NCBI RefSeq assembly: GCF_014698115.1
Contig: NZ_JACJSJ010000009.1
Span: 1 to 64,000 of the forward strand
Length of the DNA: 64,000 nt
Origin: Nostoc sp. FACHB-973
GTDB lineage: Bacteria > Cyanobacteriota > Cyanobacteriia > Cyanobacteriales > Nostocaceae
Reading direction: 5' to 3'
Made by a program: the position numbers and the translations under genes. Of this stretch, positions 44,101 through 53,119 are shown one piece after another. Position 1 is the first letter of the stretch. Each line of letters begins with the position of its first letter. The notes beneath the pieces were generated by a model. It did no database searches. It saw only the letters and a list, made by a program, of their open reading frames with translations, and was not told where the DNA came from.

Positions 44101-45000
44101 GATCTTTACACTAAGCAGCAAAAATGGGATTTAGCACTAGCTAATTACAATCAAGCAATTAAACTTCGGACTGATAATGCTAACGCCTATTTTGCACGGG
44201 GGGTTGTCCGTTTTCAGTTGAAAGATTATCAAGGAGCATTAGCTGATTACAATCAAGGTATTAAACTCCAACCTGATAATGCTAACGCCTATTTTGCACG
44301 GGGGGTTGTCCGTTTTCAGTTAAAAGATTATCAAGGAGCATTAGCTGATTATAGTCAAGCGATTAAACTTCAGCCTGATAATGCCGATGCCTATTTTTCG
44401 CGCGGTGATATTTATGAAAATCAGCTTAAGAATTATCAAGTAGCACTAGCAGATTATAGTCAAGTTATTAAGCTTCAGCCTGATAATGCACAAGCTTATG
44501 TTGTGCGGGGCGATGTTTACGTTCAGTTAAAAGACTATCAAGCAGCATTAGCAGATTATAGTCAAGCGATTAAACTTCAGCCTGATAATACCAACGCCTA
44601 CTTTTCGCGCGGCGCTGTCTACCAGATACAACGAAGCGATCGCGCTGCACTCTCAGATTACAACCAAGCGATCGCTAAAGATGCAAAATTAGTACCAGCT
44701 ATCATCAACATTGGCTACATAAAATACGAAAATGGAGATGTAGATGGGGCGATTGGGCAGTGGGAAAAAGCTGTTCAGATTAATAGCAGTTTAGCAGAAC
44801 CACAAATGGCATTAGCAGTGGCTTTATATGCCAAAGGTGAGCAACAAAAAGCTCTCAATATGGCACAAGCCGCCTTGCGTTTAGATAAAACATGGGCTGA
44901 TGTCGAGGTTCTCAAACAAAATCTTTGGGGGACGCGTTTAATTGATCAGGCGCGAAAACTATTGGCAACTCCTAGTATTCAAGCTTTTATCAAACATTAA
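41119..45000 (+). CDS. Exported double trypsin-like/TPR protein 1
   Basis: This 1293-residue protein has a signal peptide (about 1-23), a first trypsin-like domain with His83, Asp116 and Ser189 (NAHV, NDLAVL, GMSGGAL) and a second with His315, Asp347 and Ser440 (ARHV, LDAAIL, GMSGGPV). About 21 TPR-like 34-residue units fill residue 535 to the end (DYxxALADYxxAIKLxPDNA pattern). Both triads are complete, so it may be an active periplasmic serine protease with a long peptide- or protein-binding solenoid. Units 12-14 are almost identical DNA repeats, a sign of recent expansion. It is the first of three tandem paralogues with 55-bp spacers. Confidence 0.92.
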   Translation: MNKFNSLILAILSTYLVLPTVYATTSQQLYNQPNFILANTLSSEQIRQLAQSVTVKVLSRNKGGSGVLVSKQGKTYTIITNAHVISSKRTHSIQTFDGKTYTATVISRGDSLAANDLAVLQFQSEENYQIVSLTNTSNLSENQEVFAAGFPDDSKELVITNGKISLLSNQPLVGGYQIGYTNEIRQGMSGGALLNQEGKLIGVNGLLNNAILNEAYFYQDGTRPTPEQLQQLKKFSFAVPIQTLAKVAPNLAIIPPEWRNQQQATKPPVGNTFADKVNNIAEQITVRIDSKNNGNGSGVIIAKEGETYYVATARHVVKTPDNYEIVTPDGKQYAVKSENIFKSEALDAAILKFTSNQTYLIATLSTYNLSLSNALTHTETSWVFVSGFPKANRGNRKLTPGFISLVEVLVGRAESNELLQGFLNRGYRLVYSNLSLPGMSGGPVVDVMGEVIGINTGIENPKIKDIQIGFGYGVPSSSILSLATQAGLKKESLKVVSTKPPSLKDSEIALLANHPLFAIKKPSADATENDWFQYANQMWRIQRISETISVLQETVKRKPDFYQAYFVLGAALKESNDYEKALAALDKATMLKPDYYEAWKQKSSVLYYLKKYPLALAAIDKAIEYNDDDGSLYLSRSLILSNLQRYPEALATIDKAIQIQPFYLNYLRRGSIHFQLQDYQGALSDANQVIKLQPDFALAYALRGASHYLLKDAQGGLADMNQAIKLEPDNPQIYLMQGYVRSNLKDYQGALSDYNEVIKLQPNNGEAYLLRSGIRSQLEDFNGGLADLQLGVRFLIKENRGTLPDSLNAILKQPKDGRSYSLRGIVRSELQDFQGALSDYNQAIKLGLNYVIVYSNRGDIYVQLKDYPAALADYSQAIKLQPDNAQVYYVRGVVRFDLKDYQGALADYTKAIAINPQLAKAYKNRGDLYTKQKKWDLALADYTKAIAINPEYAQAYKNRGDLYTKQKKWDLALADYTKAIAINPEYAQAYKNRGDLYTKQQKWDLALANYNQAIKLRTDNANAYFARGVVRFQLKDYQGALADYNQGIKLQPDNANAYFARGVVRFQLKDYQGALADYSQAIKLQPDNADAYFSRGDIYENQLKNYQVALADYSQVIKLQPDNAQAYVVRGDVYVQLKDYQAALADYSQAIKLQPDNTNAYFSRGAVYQIQRSDRAALSDYNQAIAKDAKLVPAIINIGYIKYENGDVDGAIGQWEKAVQINSSLAEPQMALAVALYAKGEQQKALNMAQAALRLDKTWADVEVLKQNLWGTRLIDQARKLLATPSIQAFIKH
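43880..44186 (+). repeat. Near-identical 102-bp TPR-coding repeats
   Basis: Three consecutive units of 102 bp (starting at 43880, 43982 and 44084) differ at only a few bases through most of their length. Each encodes one TPR with the string RGDLYTKQ. The next two units (from about 44176 and 44278) form a second near-identical pair. Confidence 0.85.
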
Positions 45001-45055
45001 CTTAGATTTAAAACTAATTCCAAATTTACTACAGATTAAATATCCACTTGCAATT

Positions 45056-48000
45056 ATGAATCATTATCAAAAAATTCTCATCGCCATTTTAAGTAGTTTG
45101 TTCATACTCCCTAACAGTTACGTTGCGAAATCTCAGCAAATACCTAATCAAGCTACTTCTGTATTGGCAAATAACTCTCTATCACCAGAACAAATCCGTC
45201 AACTAGCCCAAGCTGTGACTGTCAAAGTATTAAGTACTAATAAAGGCGGAAGTGGAGTATTAATTAGTAAACAAGGGCAAACTTACACCATTTTAACCAA
45301 TGCCCATGTTATCAATAATAAAGAAAGCTATAAAATTCAAACACCAGACGGCAAAATCCACACAGCTACAGTTATCAGTCGCGGTAATTCTTTAACAGGT
45401 AATGATTTAGCTGTCTTGCAGTTTCAGTCCCAAAAAAAGTATCAAATAGTAGCTTTAACTAGCAACTCAAATGTATCTGAAAATCAACAAGTATTTGCTG
45501 CTGGGTTTCCTGATGATTGCAAAAAATTAGTTATCAGTAATGGCAAAATTTCCCTGTTATCTACTCAACCATTAGCTGGGGGTTATGAAATTGGTTATAC
45601 CAACGAAATTAGACAAGGAATGAGTGGAGGTGCTTTATTAAATCAAGCAGGTGAATTAATCGGGATAAATGGATTAACAAACAATGCTATTTTAAATGAA
45701 GCTTATTCTTATCAAGATGGAACTCGACCGAGTGCAGAACAACTTCAACAATTGAGACAGCTAAGTTTTGCTGTTCCCATTCAAACTCTAGTAAAAATTG
45801 CACCTAATTTAGCAATTATTCCTCCACAGTGGCGGAATCAGCAACAAGCAACAAGACCAGTAGGTAACACCTTTGTTGATAAAGTTGATAGGATTTCCGA
45901 ACAGATTACCGTGCAGATTAACTCAAAAAATAACGGTAATGGTTCAGGAGTAATCATTGCTAAACAAGGACAAACTTACTATCTAGTCACTGCGGCTCAT
46001 GTACTCAAAAAACCTGACTCTTACGAAATTATTGCTCCAGACGGTAAGCGATATGCAGTGCAGCCAGAGAATATTGTTAAGCCAGAGGGATTAGACTTAG
46101 CACTTGTTAAATTTACCAGCAATCAAACATACTCCGTTGCAACTATTGCCAAATATAACCTATATTCAGCAGTCAAAAAACCGTGGATATTTTTATCTGG
46201 TTTTCCAGGAAAAGAGGGCGGCAAACGGAAGTTTACAGCAGGGTTACTTAGTTCAAGAGAAGTAGTATTTATCCGTACCGAAAGTCTTGAATTATTGAAT
46301 CAGGTGATTAATTTAGGCTACGAGATGACTTACTCAAATCTGACACAACCCGGAATGAGTGGGGGAGCAGTGCTAGATACAATGGGACAATTAATTGGTA
46401 TTAACACAGGTATTGATCGAAATCCGTTGAAAGATCAAAAGGATGAAGTTGAACTAGGATTAGGTTTAGGCGTGCCAAGTGATAGTATTTTGAGTCTAAT
46501 CGCAAAATCGGGGTTGAAGCCAGAACTGTTGAAAGTAGTGACTAAAGCACCCCCAAAACTTACAGAAGCAGAAATTAATTCCCTCCAAAATAATTCGTTA
46601 TTTACCGTCCAAAAGCCGTTAGAAAATGCTAGTGAGTACGATTGGCTGAATTATGCTAATCAACTATGGCGATTAAATAAATATTCAGAAGCAGTGGAAG
46701 CTTTCCAAGAAGCTATTAAGCTCAAACCAAGTTTTTATCAAGCCTATTATGCTCTTGGTGTAGCACTATTTTCTCAGAAAAAATATCCAGAAGCCCTGGC
46801 AGCTAGTGAGCAAGCAATCAAAATTCAACCAGACTATGAAGTTTGGGCATTGAAATCTATTTCGCTGATCCAATTAAAAAAATACTCAGAGGCGCTAGCA
46901 GCAATTGACAAGGCAATTGAATACGAAGATACTAATGTTTACTTTTATGTATTACGCAGTCAGTTACTGTCGAGCTTAAAACGCTACCCAGAGGCTCTAG
47001 TGGCGGTGACTAAAGCTATTGAGATGAAGCCACTATCTAACTACTACACATCACGGGGTGGTATCCGCTATCTGTCAAATGATTATCAGGGAGCATTGGC
47101 TGATTACAATCAAGCAATTCAACTTGACCCTGACTCCGCCGAAAATTACTTATGGCGGGCTAATGTCCGCTCTCTGTTAAAAGATAATCAAGGAGCGTTG
47201 GCTGATTGCAATCAAGCTATTAAATCCCAGCCTGATAATGGAGATGGCTATAGTTGTAGAGGTAGCGTCCGTTCTGATTTGAAAGATTATCAGGGGGCGC
47301 TGGTTGATTTAGACCAAGCTATCAAATTCACCCCTGATGATATTAGTTACTACTTTGATAGAGCTAAAGTACGCTATATTTTGCAAGATTATAAGGCGGC
47401 ATTGGCTGATTATAATCAAACTATTAAAATCCAACCTGAGTTGCCTATTGTCTACACCCATAGGGGTAGTATGTACAGGAAATTGAAAGATTATAAGGCG
47501 GCATTGGCTGATTATAATCAAGCAATTCAACTCGACCCTAACGATGCTGTAGCCTACAGCTATAGGGGTGATATCTACGGGGAGATGAAAGATTATCAAA
47601 GGGCGCTAGCAGATTTAGCTCATGCTCTTCAACTTCAGCCTCAATTGCAAGGAGCCTATTTCATTTACTTAACTCGAAGTGATATCTACAAGGATTTGAA
47701 AGATTATCAAGCAGCATTAGCAGATGCAAATCAATTGATTAAACTTCAGCCCAATAATGGAAGTGGCTACTTAACTCGAAGTACTATCTACATTGAGTTG
47801 AAAGATTATCAAGCAGCACTAGCAGATGCAAATCAATGGATTAAACTTGAACCAAAGGATGCAAATGCTTACTTATCCCGAAGCATTATCTACAAGGATT
47901 TAAAAGATTATCAAGCAGCATTAGCGGATGCAAATCAAGCGATTCAACTCCAGCCTGATTTGGCACAAGCCTACTCAGTCCGAAGTGGTGTCTACCAGAA

Positions 48001-48781
48001 TTTAAAAGATTACCAAGCAGCCCTAGCAGATTTAGATCAACTTCTTAAACTTCAACCAAATGATGAAATATCTTACGCCATCCGAGGTATTATTCACTAT
48101 CAGTTGAAAGATTACCAGAAGGCGCTAGTAGATTTAGATCGTGCAATAATACTCCAGCAAAACGATGCAATGGCCTATTTAGTACGGGGAGATATCCACA
48201 AGGAGTTAAAAGATTATCAAGCAGCACTAACAGATTATAATCAAGTGATTAAACTTCAGCCTGATAACGCAAGAGGTTACTTAAAGCTGGCTGGTATTCA
48301 CTCTCAGTTGAAAGATTATCAAGCAGCACTAACAGATTATAATCAAGTGATTAAACTTCAGCCTGATAATGCTGAGGGCTATTTTTTGAGGGGTGTTGTC
48401 TACCAAAAGCAAGGAAATGATAATGCTGCACTATCAGATTACAATCAAGCGCTTACTAAGGATGCAAAATTAGCGGCAGCTATCATCAATATTGGCTACA
48501 TCAAATACGAAAATGGAGATGTAGATGGGGCAATTAGGCAGTGGGAAAAAGCTGTTCAGATTAATAGCAGTTTAGCAGAACCACAAATGGCACTGGCAGT
48601 TGCTTTATATGCCAAAGGTGAGCAACAAAAAGCCCTAAATATGGCACAAGCAACCCTGCGTTTAGATAAAAGCTGGGCTGATGTCGAGGTTCTCAAACAA
48701 AATCTTTGGGGGACGCGCTTAATTGATGAAGCACGAAAACTATTGGCAACTCCTAGCATCCAGGCTTTCATCAAGCAGTAA
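45056..48781 (+). CDS. Exported double trypsin-like/TPR protein 2
   Basis: This 1241-residue paralogue has the same order: signal peptide, trypsin-like domain 1 (His84, Asp117, Ser190), trypsin-like domain 2 (His315, Ser435, with an Asp in GLDLALVKF) and about 20 TPR-like units. The frame is open from 44942, but that part is the out-of-frame 3' end of gene 1 plus the spacer. The ATG at 45056 starts the signal peptide and matches gene 3. Its TPR region is the most divergent of the three (ADANQ and LDQ units), while the final two TPRs are nearly identical to gene 1. It is probably co-transcribed with its neighbours. Confidence 0.92.
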   Translation: MNHYQKILIAILSSLFILPNSYVAKSQQIPNQATSVLANNSLSPEQIRQLAQAVTVKVLSTNKGGSGVLISKQGQTYTILTNAHVINNKESYKIQTPDGKIHTATVISRGNSLTGNDLAVLQFQSQKKYQIVALTSNSNVSENQQVFAAGFPDDCKKLVISNGKISLLSTQPLAGGYEIGYTNEIRQGMSGGALLNQAGELIGINGLTNNAILNEAYSYQDGTRPSAEQLQQLRQLSFAVPIQTLVKIAPNLAIIPPQWRNQQQATRPVGNTFVDKVDRISEQITVQINSKNNGNGSGVIIAKQGQTYYLVTAAHVLKKPDSYEIIAPDGKRYAVQPENIVKPEGLDLALVKFTSNQTYSVATIAKYNLYSAVKKPWIFLSGFPGKEGGKRKFTAGLLSSREVVFIRTESLELLNQVINLGYEMTYSNLTQPGMSGGAVLDTMGQLIGINTGIDRNPLKDQKDEVELGLGLGVPSDSILSLIAKSGLKPELLKVVTKAPPKLTEAEINSLQNNSLFTVQKPLENASEYDWLNYANQLWRLNKYSEAVEAFQEAIKLKPSFYQAYYALGVALFSQKKYPEALAASEQAIKIQPDYEVWALKSISLIQLKKYSEALAAIDKAIEYEDTNVYFYVLRSQLLSSLKRYPEALVAVTKAIEMKPLSNYYTSRGGIRYLSNDYQGALADYNQAIQLDPDSAENYLWRANVRSLLKDNQGALADCNQAIKSQPDNGDGYSCRGSVRSDLKDYQGALVDLDQAIKFTPDDISYYFDRAKVRYILQDYKAALADYNQTIKIQPELPIVYTHRGSMYRKLKDYKAALADYNQAIQLDPNDAVAYSYRGDIYGEMKDYQRALADLAHALQLQPQLQGAYFIYLTRSDIYKDLKDYQAALADANQLIKLQPNNGSGYLTRSTIYIELKDYQAALADANQWIKLEPKDANAYLSRSIIYKDLKDYQAALADANQAIQLQPDLAQAYSVRSGVYQNLKDYQAALADLDQLLKLQPNDEISYAIRGIIHYQLKDYQKALVDLDRAIILQQNDAMAYLVRGDIHKELKDYQAALTDYNQVIKLQPDNARGYLKLAGIHSQLKDYQAALTDYNQVIKLQPDNAEGYFLRGVVYQKQGNDNAALSDYNQALTKDAKLAAAIINIGYIKYENGDVDGAIRQWEKAVQINSSLAEPQMALAVALYAKGEQQKALNMAQATLRLDKSWADVEVLKQNLWGTRLIDEARKLLATPSIQAFIKQ

Positions 48782-48836
48782 CTTAGATTTAACACTAATT
48801 CCAAATTTACTACAGATTAAATATCCACTTGCAATT

Positions 48837-51800
48837 ATGAATTATTATCAAAAAATTCTCATCACCGTTTTAAGTACTTTGTTCATACTCCCTAACAGTT
48901 ACGTTGCGAAATCTCAGCAAATACCTAATCAAGCTACTTCTGTATTGGCAAATAACTCTCTATCACCAGAACAAATTCGTCAATTAGCCCAAGCTGTCAC
49001 TGTCAAAGTATTAAGTACTAATAAAGGCGGAAGTGGAGTATTAATTAGTAAACAAGGGCAAACTTACACCATTTTAACCAATGCCCATGTTATCAACAAT
49101 AAAGAAAGCCATAAAATTCAAACACCAGACGGCAAAATCCACACAGCTACAGTTATCAGTCGCGGTAATTCTTTAACAGGTAATGATTTAGCTGTCTTAC
49201 AATTCCAAGCCAAAGAAAACTATCAGACTTTACCATTAACCAACACAGAAATAGCAGAAAATCAACCAGTATTTGCTGCTGGTTTTTCTGATGATAGCAA
49301 AGAATTAGTCATCAGCAGTGGCAAAATATCTCTGTTATCTAAACAACCATTAGTAGGAGGTTATCAAATTGGTTATACCAACGAAGTTAGACAAGGAATG
49401 AGTGGTGGAGCTTTATTAAATCAGTTAGGGCAATTAATTGGGATAAACGGATTAACTAGCAATGCTATTTTAAATGAGGCTTATTCTTATCAAGATGGAA
49501 CTCGACCGAGTGCAGAACAACTTCAGCAATTGAGACAACTGAGTTTTGCCGTTCCCATTCAAACTTTAGCAAAAGTTGCACCCAATTTAGCAATTATTCC
49601 TCCAGAATGGCGCAATCAGCAACAGGCAACAAGACCAGCAGGCAACACATTTGTTGATAAAGTTGATAACATTGCCCAACAGATTACCGTAAGAATTGAT
49701 TCCAAAAATAACGGGAATGGTTCAGGAGTAATTATTGCTAAAGAAGGAGAAACCTACTATGTAGTCACTGCACGTCATGTAGTCAAGAATCCCGACAATT
49801 ACGAAATTATTGCTCCTGATGGTAAGCGTTATGCAGTGCAGCAAGAGAATATATTTAAACCAGAGGGAATAGATGCAGCTTTGGTTAAATTTACTAGTAA
49901 TCAAACTTACTCTGTCGCCACAATTTCTAAATATAATCTTTCCGTAGGAGAGGCACTTTCTAAATATAACGGCTCTAATGTTGGCAATATAGAAACATCT
50001 TGGGTATTTATATCTGGATTTCCAGGAGAGGATAAAGATAAGCGAAAACTATCTCCTGGATACCTTTCAGTTGGAGAAAGATTAGTTGTTAATGCAGAAA
50101 GTAATCTTTTGTCTCAGGTATTCCTAGAGAGAGGATATAAACTAGTATATTCCAATTTTTCACTACGTGGAATGAGTGGTGGCCCAGTGCTAGATATTAG
50201 TGGACAAGTGATTGGGATTAATGCAGGTATTGAAAATAGAAAAATCAGCCAAACTGAAATAGGTTTTGGATATGGAGTACCCAGTAGTAGCATTTTGAGT
50301 TTAGCTACACAAGCAGGACTGAAGAAAGAATCATTAAAAGTTGTTAGTACTAAACCACCAAACCTCAAGGATTCAGAAATTGCTTTATTGGCGGATCATC
50401 CATTATTTGCTATCAAAAAACCATCAGCAGATGCTAGTGAAAAGGATTGGTTTCAATATGCTAATCAAATGTGGCGCATTAGAAGATTCTCAGAAACAAT
50501 ATCTGTTTTACAAGATACTATTAAACGTCAACCAGATTTTTATCAAGCTTATTTTGTTCTTGGTGCAGCACTAGATCAAACTGAAAGTAAAGATCCTGAA
50601 AAAGCTTTAGCTGCTCTTGATAAAGCAACTATGCTAAAACCTGATTATTATGAAGCTTGGGAGGAAAAAAGTAGTCTATTATCAGACTTAAAAAAATATG
50701 CCTTAGCTTTAGCAGCCATTGACAAAGCTATTGAATATAATGACGACAATGCGAGGCTCTATTTATCTCGTAGTTTGATGTTGTTCAACTTACAACGCTA
50801 TCCAGAGGCGATAGCAACAATTGATAAGGCGATTCAGATTCAGCCGTTTTATTTTAACTACTTCATAAGAAGTGTTATACACTTTCAGTCGCAAGATTAT
50901 CAAGGGGCACTATCTGATGTCAATCAAGTGATTAAACTCCAGCCTGACTTTGCTTTTGCTTATGTCTTGCGGGGTGCTAGCCGCTATATGTTGAAAGATG
51001 CTCAAGGCGGATTAGCTGATATTAATCAAGCAATGAAACTCGAACCTGATAATCCACAAGTCTACTTAGTGCTGGGTGGTTTACGCTATCAGCTTAAAGA
51101 TTATCAGGGAGCGCTGGCTGATTACAATCAAGTAATTAAATTACAGCCTGATAATGTTGATGTCTACTCAGCGCGGGGCGTTGTACGCTATCAGATGAAA
51201 GATTATCAGGGAGCGCTTTCAGATTTAAATCAAGCGATTAAACTCCAGCCTAAATTAGCTCTTGCTTACGCCTTGCGGGGTGCTAGCCGCTATCTGTTGA
51301 AAGATACTCAAGGCGGACTAGCTGATATTAATCAAGCAATCAAACTCGAACCTGATAATCCACAAGTCTATTTAGTTATGGGTGCTGTCCGTTCTGATTT
51401 GAAAGATTATCAGGGAGCGCTGGCTGATTACACCAAAGTCATTGCGATTAATCCTCAGTTAGCTGATGCTTACAAAAATCGGGGAGATGTTTACTATGAG
51501 CAGAAAAAATGGGATTTAGCTATTGCTGATTATACCAAAGCCATTGCGATTAATCCTCAATTGGCTGATGCTTACAACAATCGGGGTGATCTTTACTATA
51601 AGCAGCAAAAATGGGATTTAGCTGTTGCTGATTACAATCAAGCGATTAAACTTCAGCCTGATAATGCTAACCCTTATTTGGCGCGGGGTGATGTTTACAA
51701 CTTTCAGTTGAAGAATTACCAAGCAGCACTAGCAGATTACAATCAAGGTATTAAACTCCAACCGGATAATGCTAACGCCTATTTTGCACGGGGGGGTGTC

Positions 51801-52286
51801 CATTTTCAGTTGAAAGATTATCAAGGAGCATTAGCTGATTATAGTCAAGCGATTAAACTTCAGCCTGATAATGCCAACACCTACTTTTCACGGGGTGTTG
51901 TCTATCAAAAACAAGGAAATGATAACGCCGCACTATCAGAATACAACCAAGCGCTTGCTAAAGATGGAAAATTTATAGCAGCTATCATCAATATTGGCTA
52001 CATCAAATACGAAAATCGAGATATTGAAGGGGCAATTGGGCAATGGCAAAAAGCAGTGCAAATTAACAGCAGTGTAGCAGAACCACAAATGGCATTAGCC
52101 GTTGCTTTATATGCCAAAGGTGAGCAACAAAAAGCTCTAAATATGGCACAAGCAGCCCTGCATTTAGATAAAACCTTTGCTGATGTCGAAGTTCTCAAAG
52201 AAAATCTTTGGGGGACGCGCTTGGTTGCTGAAGCACAAAAACTGTTTTCTGATCCTAGTATCCAAGCATGGCGATCGCAACAATAG
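48837..52286 (+). CDS. Exported double trypsin-like/TPR protein 3
   Basis: This is a 1149-residue paralogue. The signal peptide and first protease domain (His84, Asp117, Ser189) are nearly identical in DNA to gene 2. The second protease domain (His314, Ser447) and early TPRs are closer to gene 1, with an insert near residue 370 (SVGEALSKYNGSNVGN). About 17 TPR-like units follow. This mosaic suggests gene conversion or unequal recombination among the three. The frame is open from 48723, but the ATG at 48837 is equivalent to that of gene 2. Its C-terminus diverges (SIQAWRSQQ). Confidence 0.92.
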   Translation: MNYYQKILITVLSTLFILPNSYVAKSQQIPNQATSVLANNSLSPEQIRQLAQAVTVKVLSTNKGGSGVLISKQGQTYTILTNAHVINNKESHKIQTPDGKIHTATVISRGNSLTGNDLAVLQFQAKENYQTLPLTNTEIAENQPVFAAGFSDDSKELVISSGKISLLSKQPLVGGYQIGYTNEVRQGMSGGALLNQLGQLIGINGLTSNAILNEAYSYQDGTRPSAEQLQQLRQLSFAVPIQTLAKVAPNLAIIPPEWRNQQQATRPAGNTFVDKVDNIAQQITVRIDSKNNGNGSGVIIAKEGETYYVVTARHVVKNPDNYEIIAPDGKRYAVQQENIFKPEGIDAALVKFTSNQTYSVATISKYNLSVGEALSKYNGSNVGNIETSWVFISGFPGEDKDKRKLSPGYLSVGERLVVNAESNLLSQVFLERGYKLVYSNFSLRGMSGGPVLDISGQVIGINAGIENRKISQTEIGFGYGVPSSSILSLATQAGLKKESLKVVSTKPPNLKDSEIALLADHPLFAIKKPSADASEKDWFQYANQMWRIRRFSETISVLQDTIKRQPDFYQAYFVLGAALDQTESKDPEKALAALDKATMLKPDYYEAWEEKSSLLSDLKKYALALAAIDKAIEYNDDNARLYLSRSLMLFNLQRYPEAIATIDKAIQIQPFYFNYFIRSVIHFQSQDYQGALSDVNQVIKLQPDFAFAYVLRGASRYMLKDAQGGLADINQAMKLEPDNPQVYLVLGGLRYQLKDYQGALADYNQVIKLQPDNVDVYSARGVVRYQMKDYQGALSDLNQAIKLQPKLALAYALRGASRYLLKDTQGGLADINQAIKLEPDNPQVYLVMGAVRSDLKDYQGALADYTKVIAINPQLADAYKNRGDVYYEQKKWDLAIADYTKAIAINPQLADAYNNRGDLYYKQQKWDLAVADYNQAIKLQPDNANPYLARGDVYNFQLKNYQAALADYNQGIKLQPDNANAYFARGGVHFQLKDYQGALADYSQAIKLQPDNANTYFSRGVVYQKQGNDNAALSEYNQALAKDGKFIAAIINIGYIKYENRDIEGAIGQWQKAVQINSSVAEPQMALAVALYAKGEQQKALNMAQAALHLDKTFADVEVLKENLWGTRLVAEAQKLFSDPSIQAWRSQQ

Positions 52287-52379
52287 TTCCTGTTTCCAGC
52301 AGATTAACATTTTTTGACAAAATTTAGCAAAAAACACCCAAATAAATTAATAACAGTAATAGGCAGTGGTCTAGCCTTT

Positions 52380-52715
52380 TTAACCCACAGCAAACTCTGT
52401 GTATTGCCTTACCAAGGGTTCCTGAAATGCCAACACAATATCTTCCTTTGGGACTCCTAACTTTACTAAATCATTAGCAATGCCAATCTCAGTGCCATCG
52501 TGTTGTATCCAAATCTTCCCATCTTTGATATCAAGATGCAAAACACAACCATATTGCCGCCGTCGATTTTTCCAGCCTACGTATACTAATTGATAGTGGT
52601 CGTGAATAGTATCAAAAATGACTTGTTTTTCTATTTCACTTTTTGACGAACCTCGACCAGCATAAGCTGTCAATAATTCTTGAATATAACCTCGATATTG
52701 CTCTAATTTTTCCAT
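52380..52715 (-). CDS. xisI: XisI family protein
   Basis: This 111-residue protein matches XisI (fdxN element excision controlling factor): MEKLEQYRGYIQELLTAYA, the YQLVYVGWKNRRRQYGCVLHLDIKDGKIWIQHDGTE core and a C-terminal LGVPKEDIVLAFQEPLVRQYTEFAV. In Anabaena PCC 7120, XisH and XisI are needed with the recombinase XisF for fdxN element excision in heterocysts. Many copies of the pair exist without XisF. Here too no recombinase or fdxN is nearby. Its ATG overlaps the end of xisH by 13 bp. Confidence 0.95.
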   Translation of the reverse strand: MEKLEQYRGYIQELLTAYAGRGSSKSEIEKQVIFDTIHDHYQLVYVGWKNRRRQYGCVLHLDIKDGKIWIQHDGTEIGIANDLVKLGVPKEDIVLAFQEPLVRQYTEFAVG

Positions 52716-53119
52716 TCTACAATTACCTCATTCACTGGATCGTAAACGATTAACTTTAGTTCAGAGCGTTGAATCACAATTTGAATAAATTGCAATGCGA
52801 AGAAGCTACTATAAGTTCCTAAAGGAACAGCCAAGTATAAAACTCGTTGTGGTTCTTGAATCTCTAGAGCAATTTTATAGTTGAAACATTGACCCAATGC
52901 TGTATGAAATTCATAAATATTTGATGCACCAAGAAAACTCTTAATCTCAACCGCTATTTTCTCTCCTGCTCTCTCAGCTGCTAATATCGGTTCTGCACCT
53001 AAATCTATGTACATTTCAACTCCACCGACTTCAATTTCTAGAGGATCATCTGTAATCACCCAACCTTCTTTCTCCAGCCCTTTTCTAACAGCATCATGAA
53101 AAATATCTCTTGCAGCCAT
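52703..53119 (-). CDS. xisH: XisH family protein
   Basis: This 138-residue protein begins MAARDIFHDAVRKGLEKEGWVITDDPLEI and contains EPILAAERAGEKIAVEIKSF, with an E-x-K pattern typical of the restriction-endonuclease-like (PD-(D/E)XK) fold. The tail YDPVNEVIVEWKN is characteristic of XisH. Catalytic activity is not proven. It is translated just before xisI with an overlap, as is usual for the pair. The two-gene unit is isolated between the protease-TPR array and the HtrA-like gene and points the opposite way. Confidence 0.95.
   Translation of the reverse strand: MAARDIFHDAVRKGLEKEGWVITDDPLEIEVGGVEMYIDLGAEPILAAERAGEKIAVEIKSFLGASNIYEFHTALGQCFNYKIALEIQEPQRVLYLAVPLGTYSSFFALQFIQIVIQRSELKLIVYDPVNEVIVEWKN

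Noticed and set aside
44942..45055. Upstream extension of protease-TPR gene 2 (and 48723-48836 for gene 3)
   Set aside because: These extensions are the previous gene's 3' end in another frame plus the spacer; the signal peptide starts at the downstream ATG in both.
47309..47599. Minus-strand ORFs within the TPR-coding arrays
   Set aside because: They are antisense shadows of periodic TPR codons with no independent start signals.
35099..52286. A defined ternary conflict system of NTPase, protease and TPR proteins
   Set aside because: The proteases carry signal peptides and the gene orientations differ, so I do not call it a single system; it is kept only as a hypothesis.
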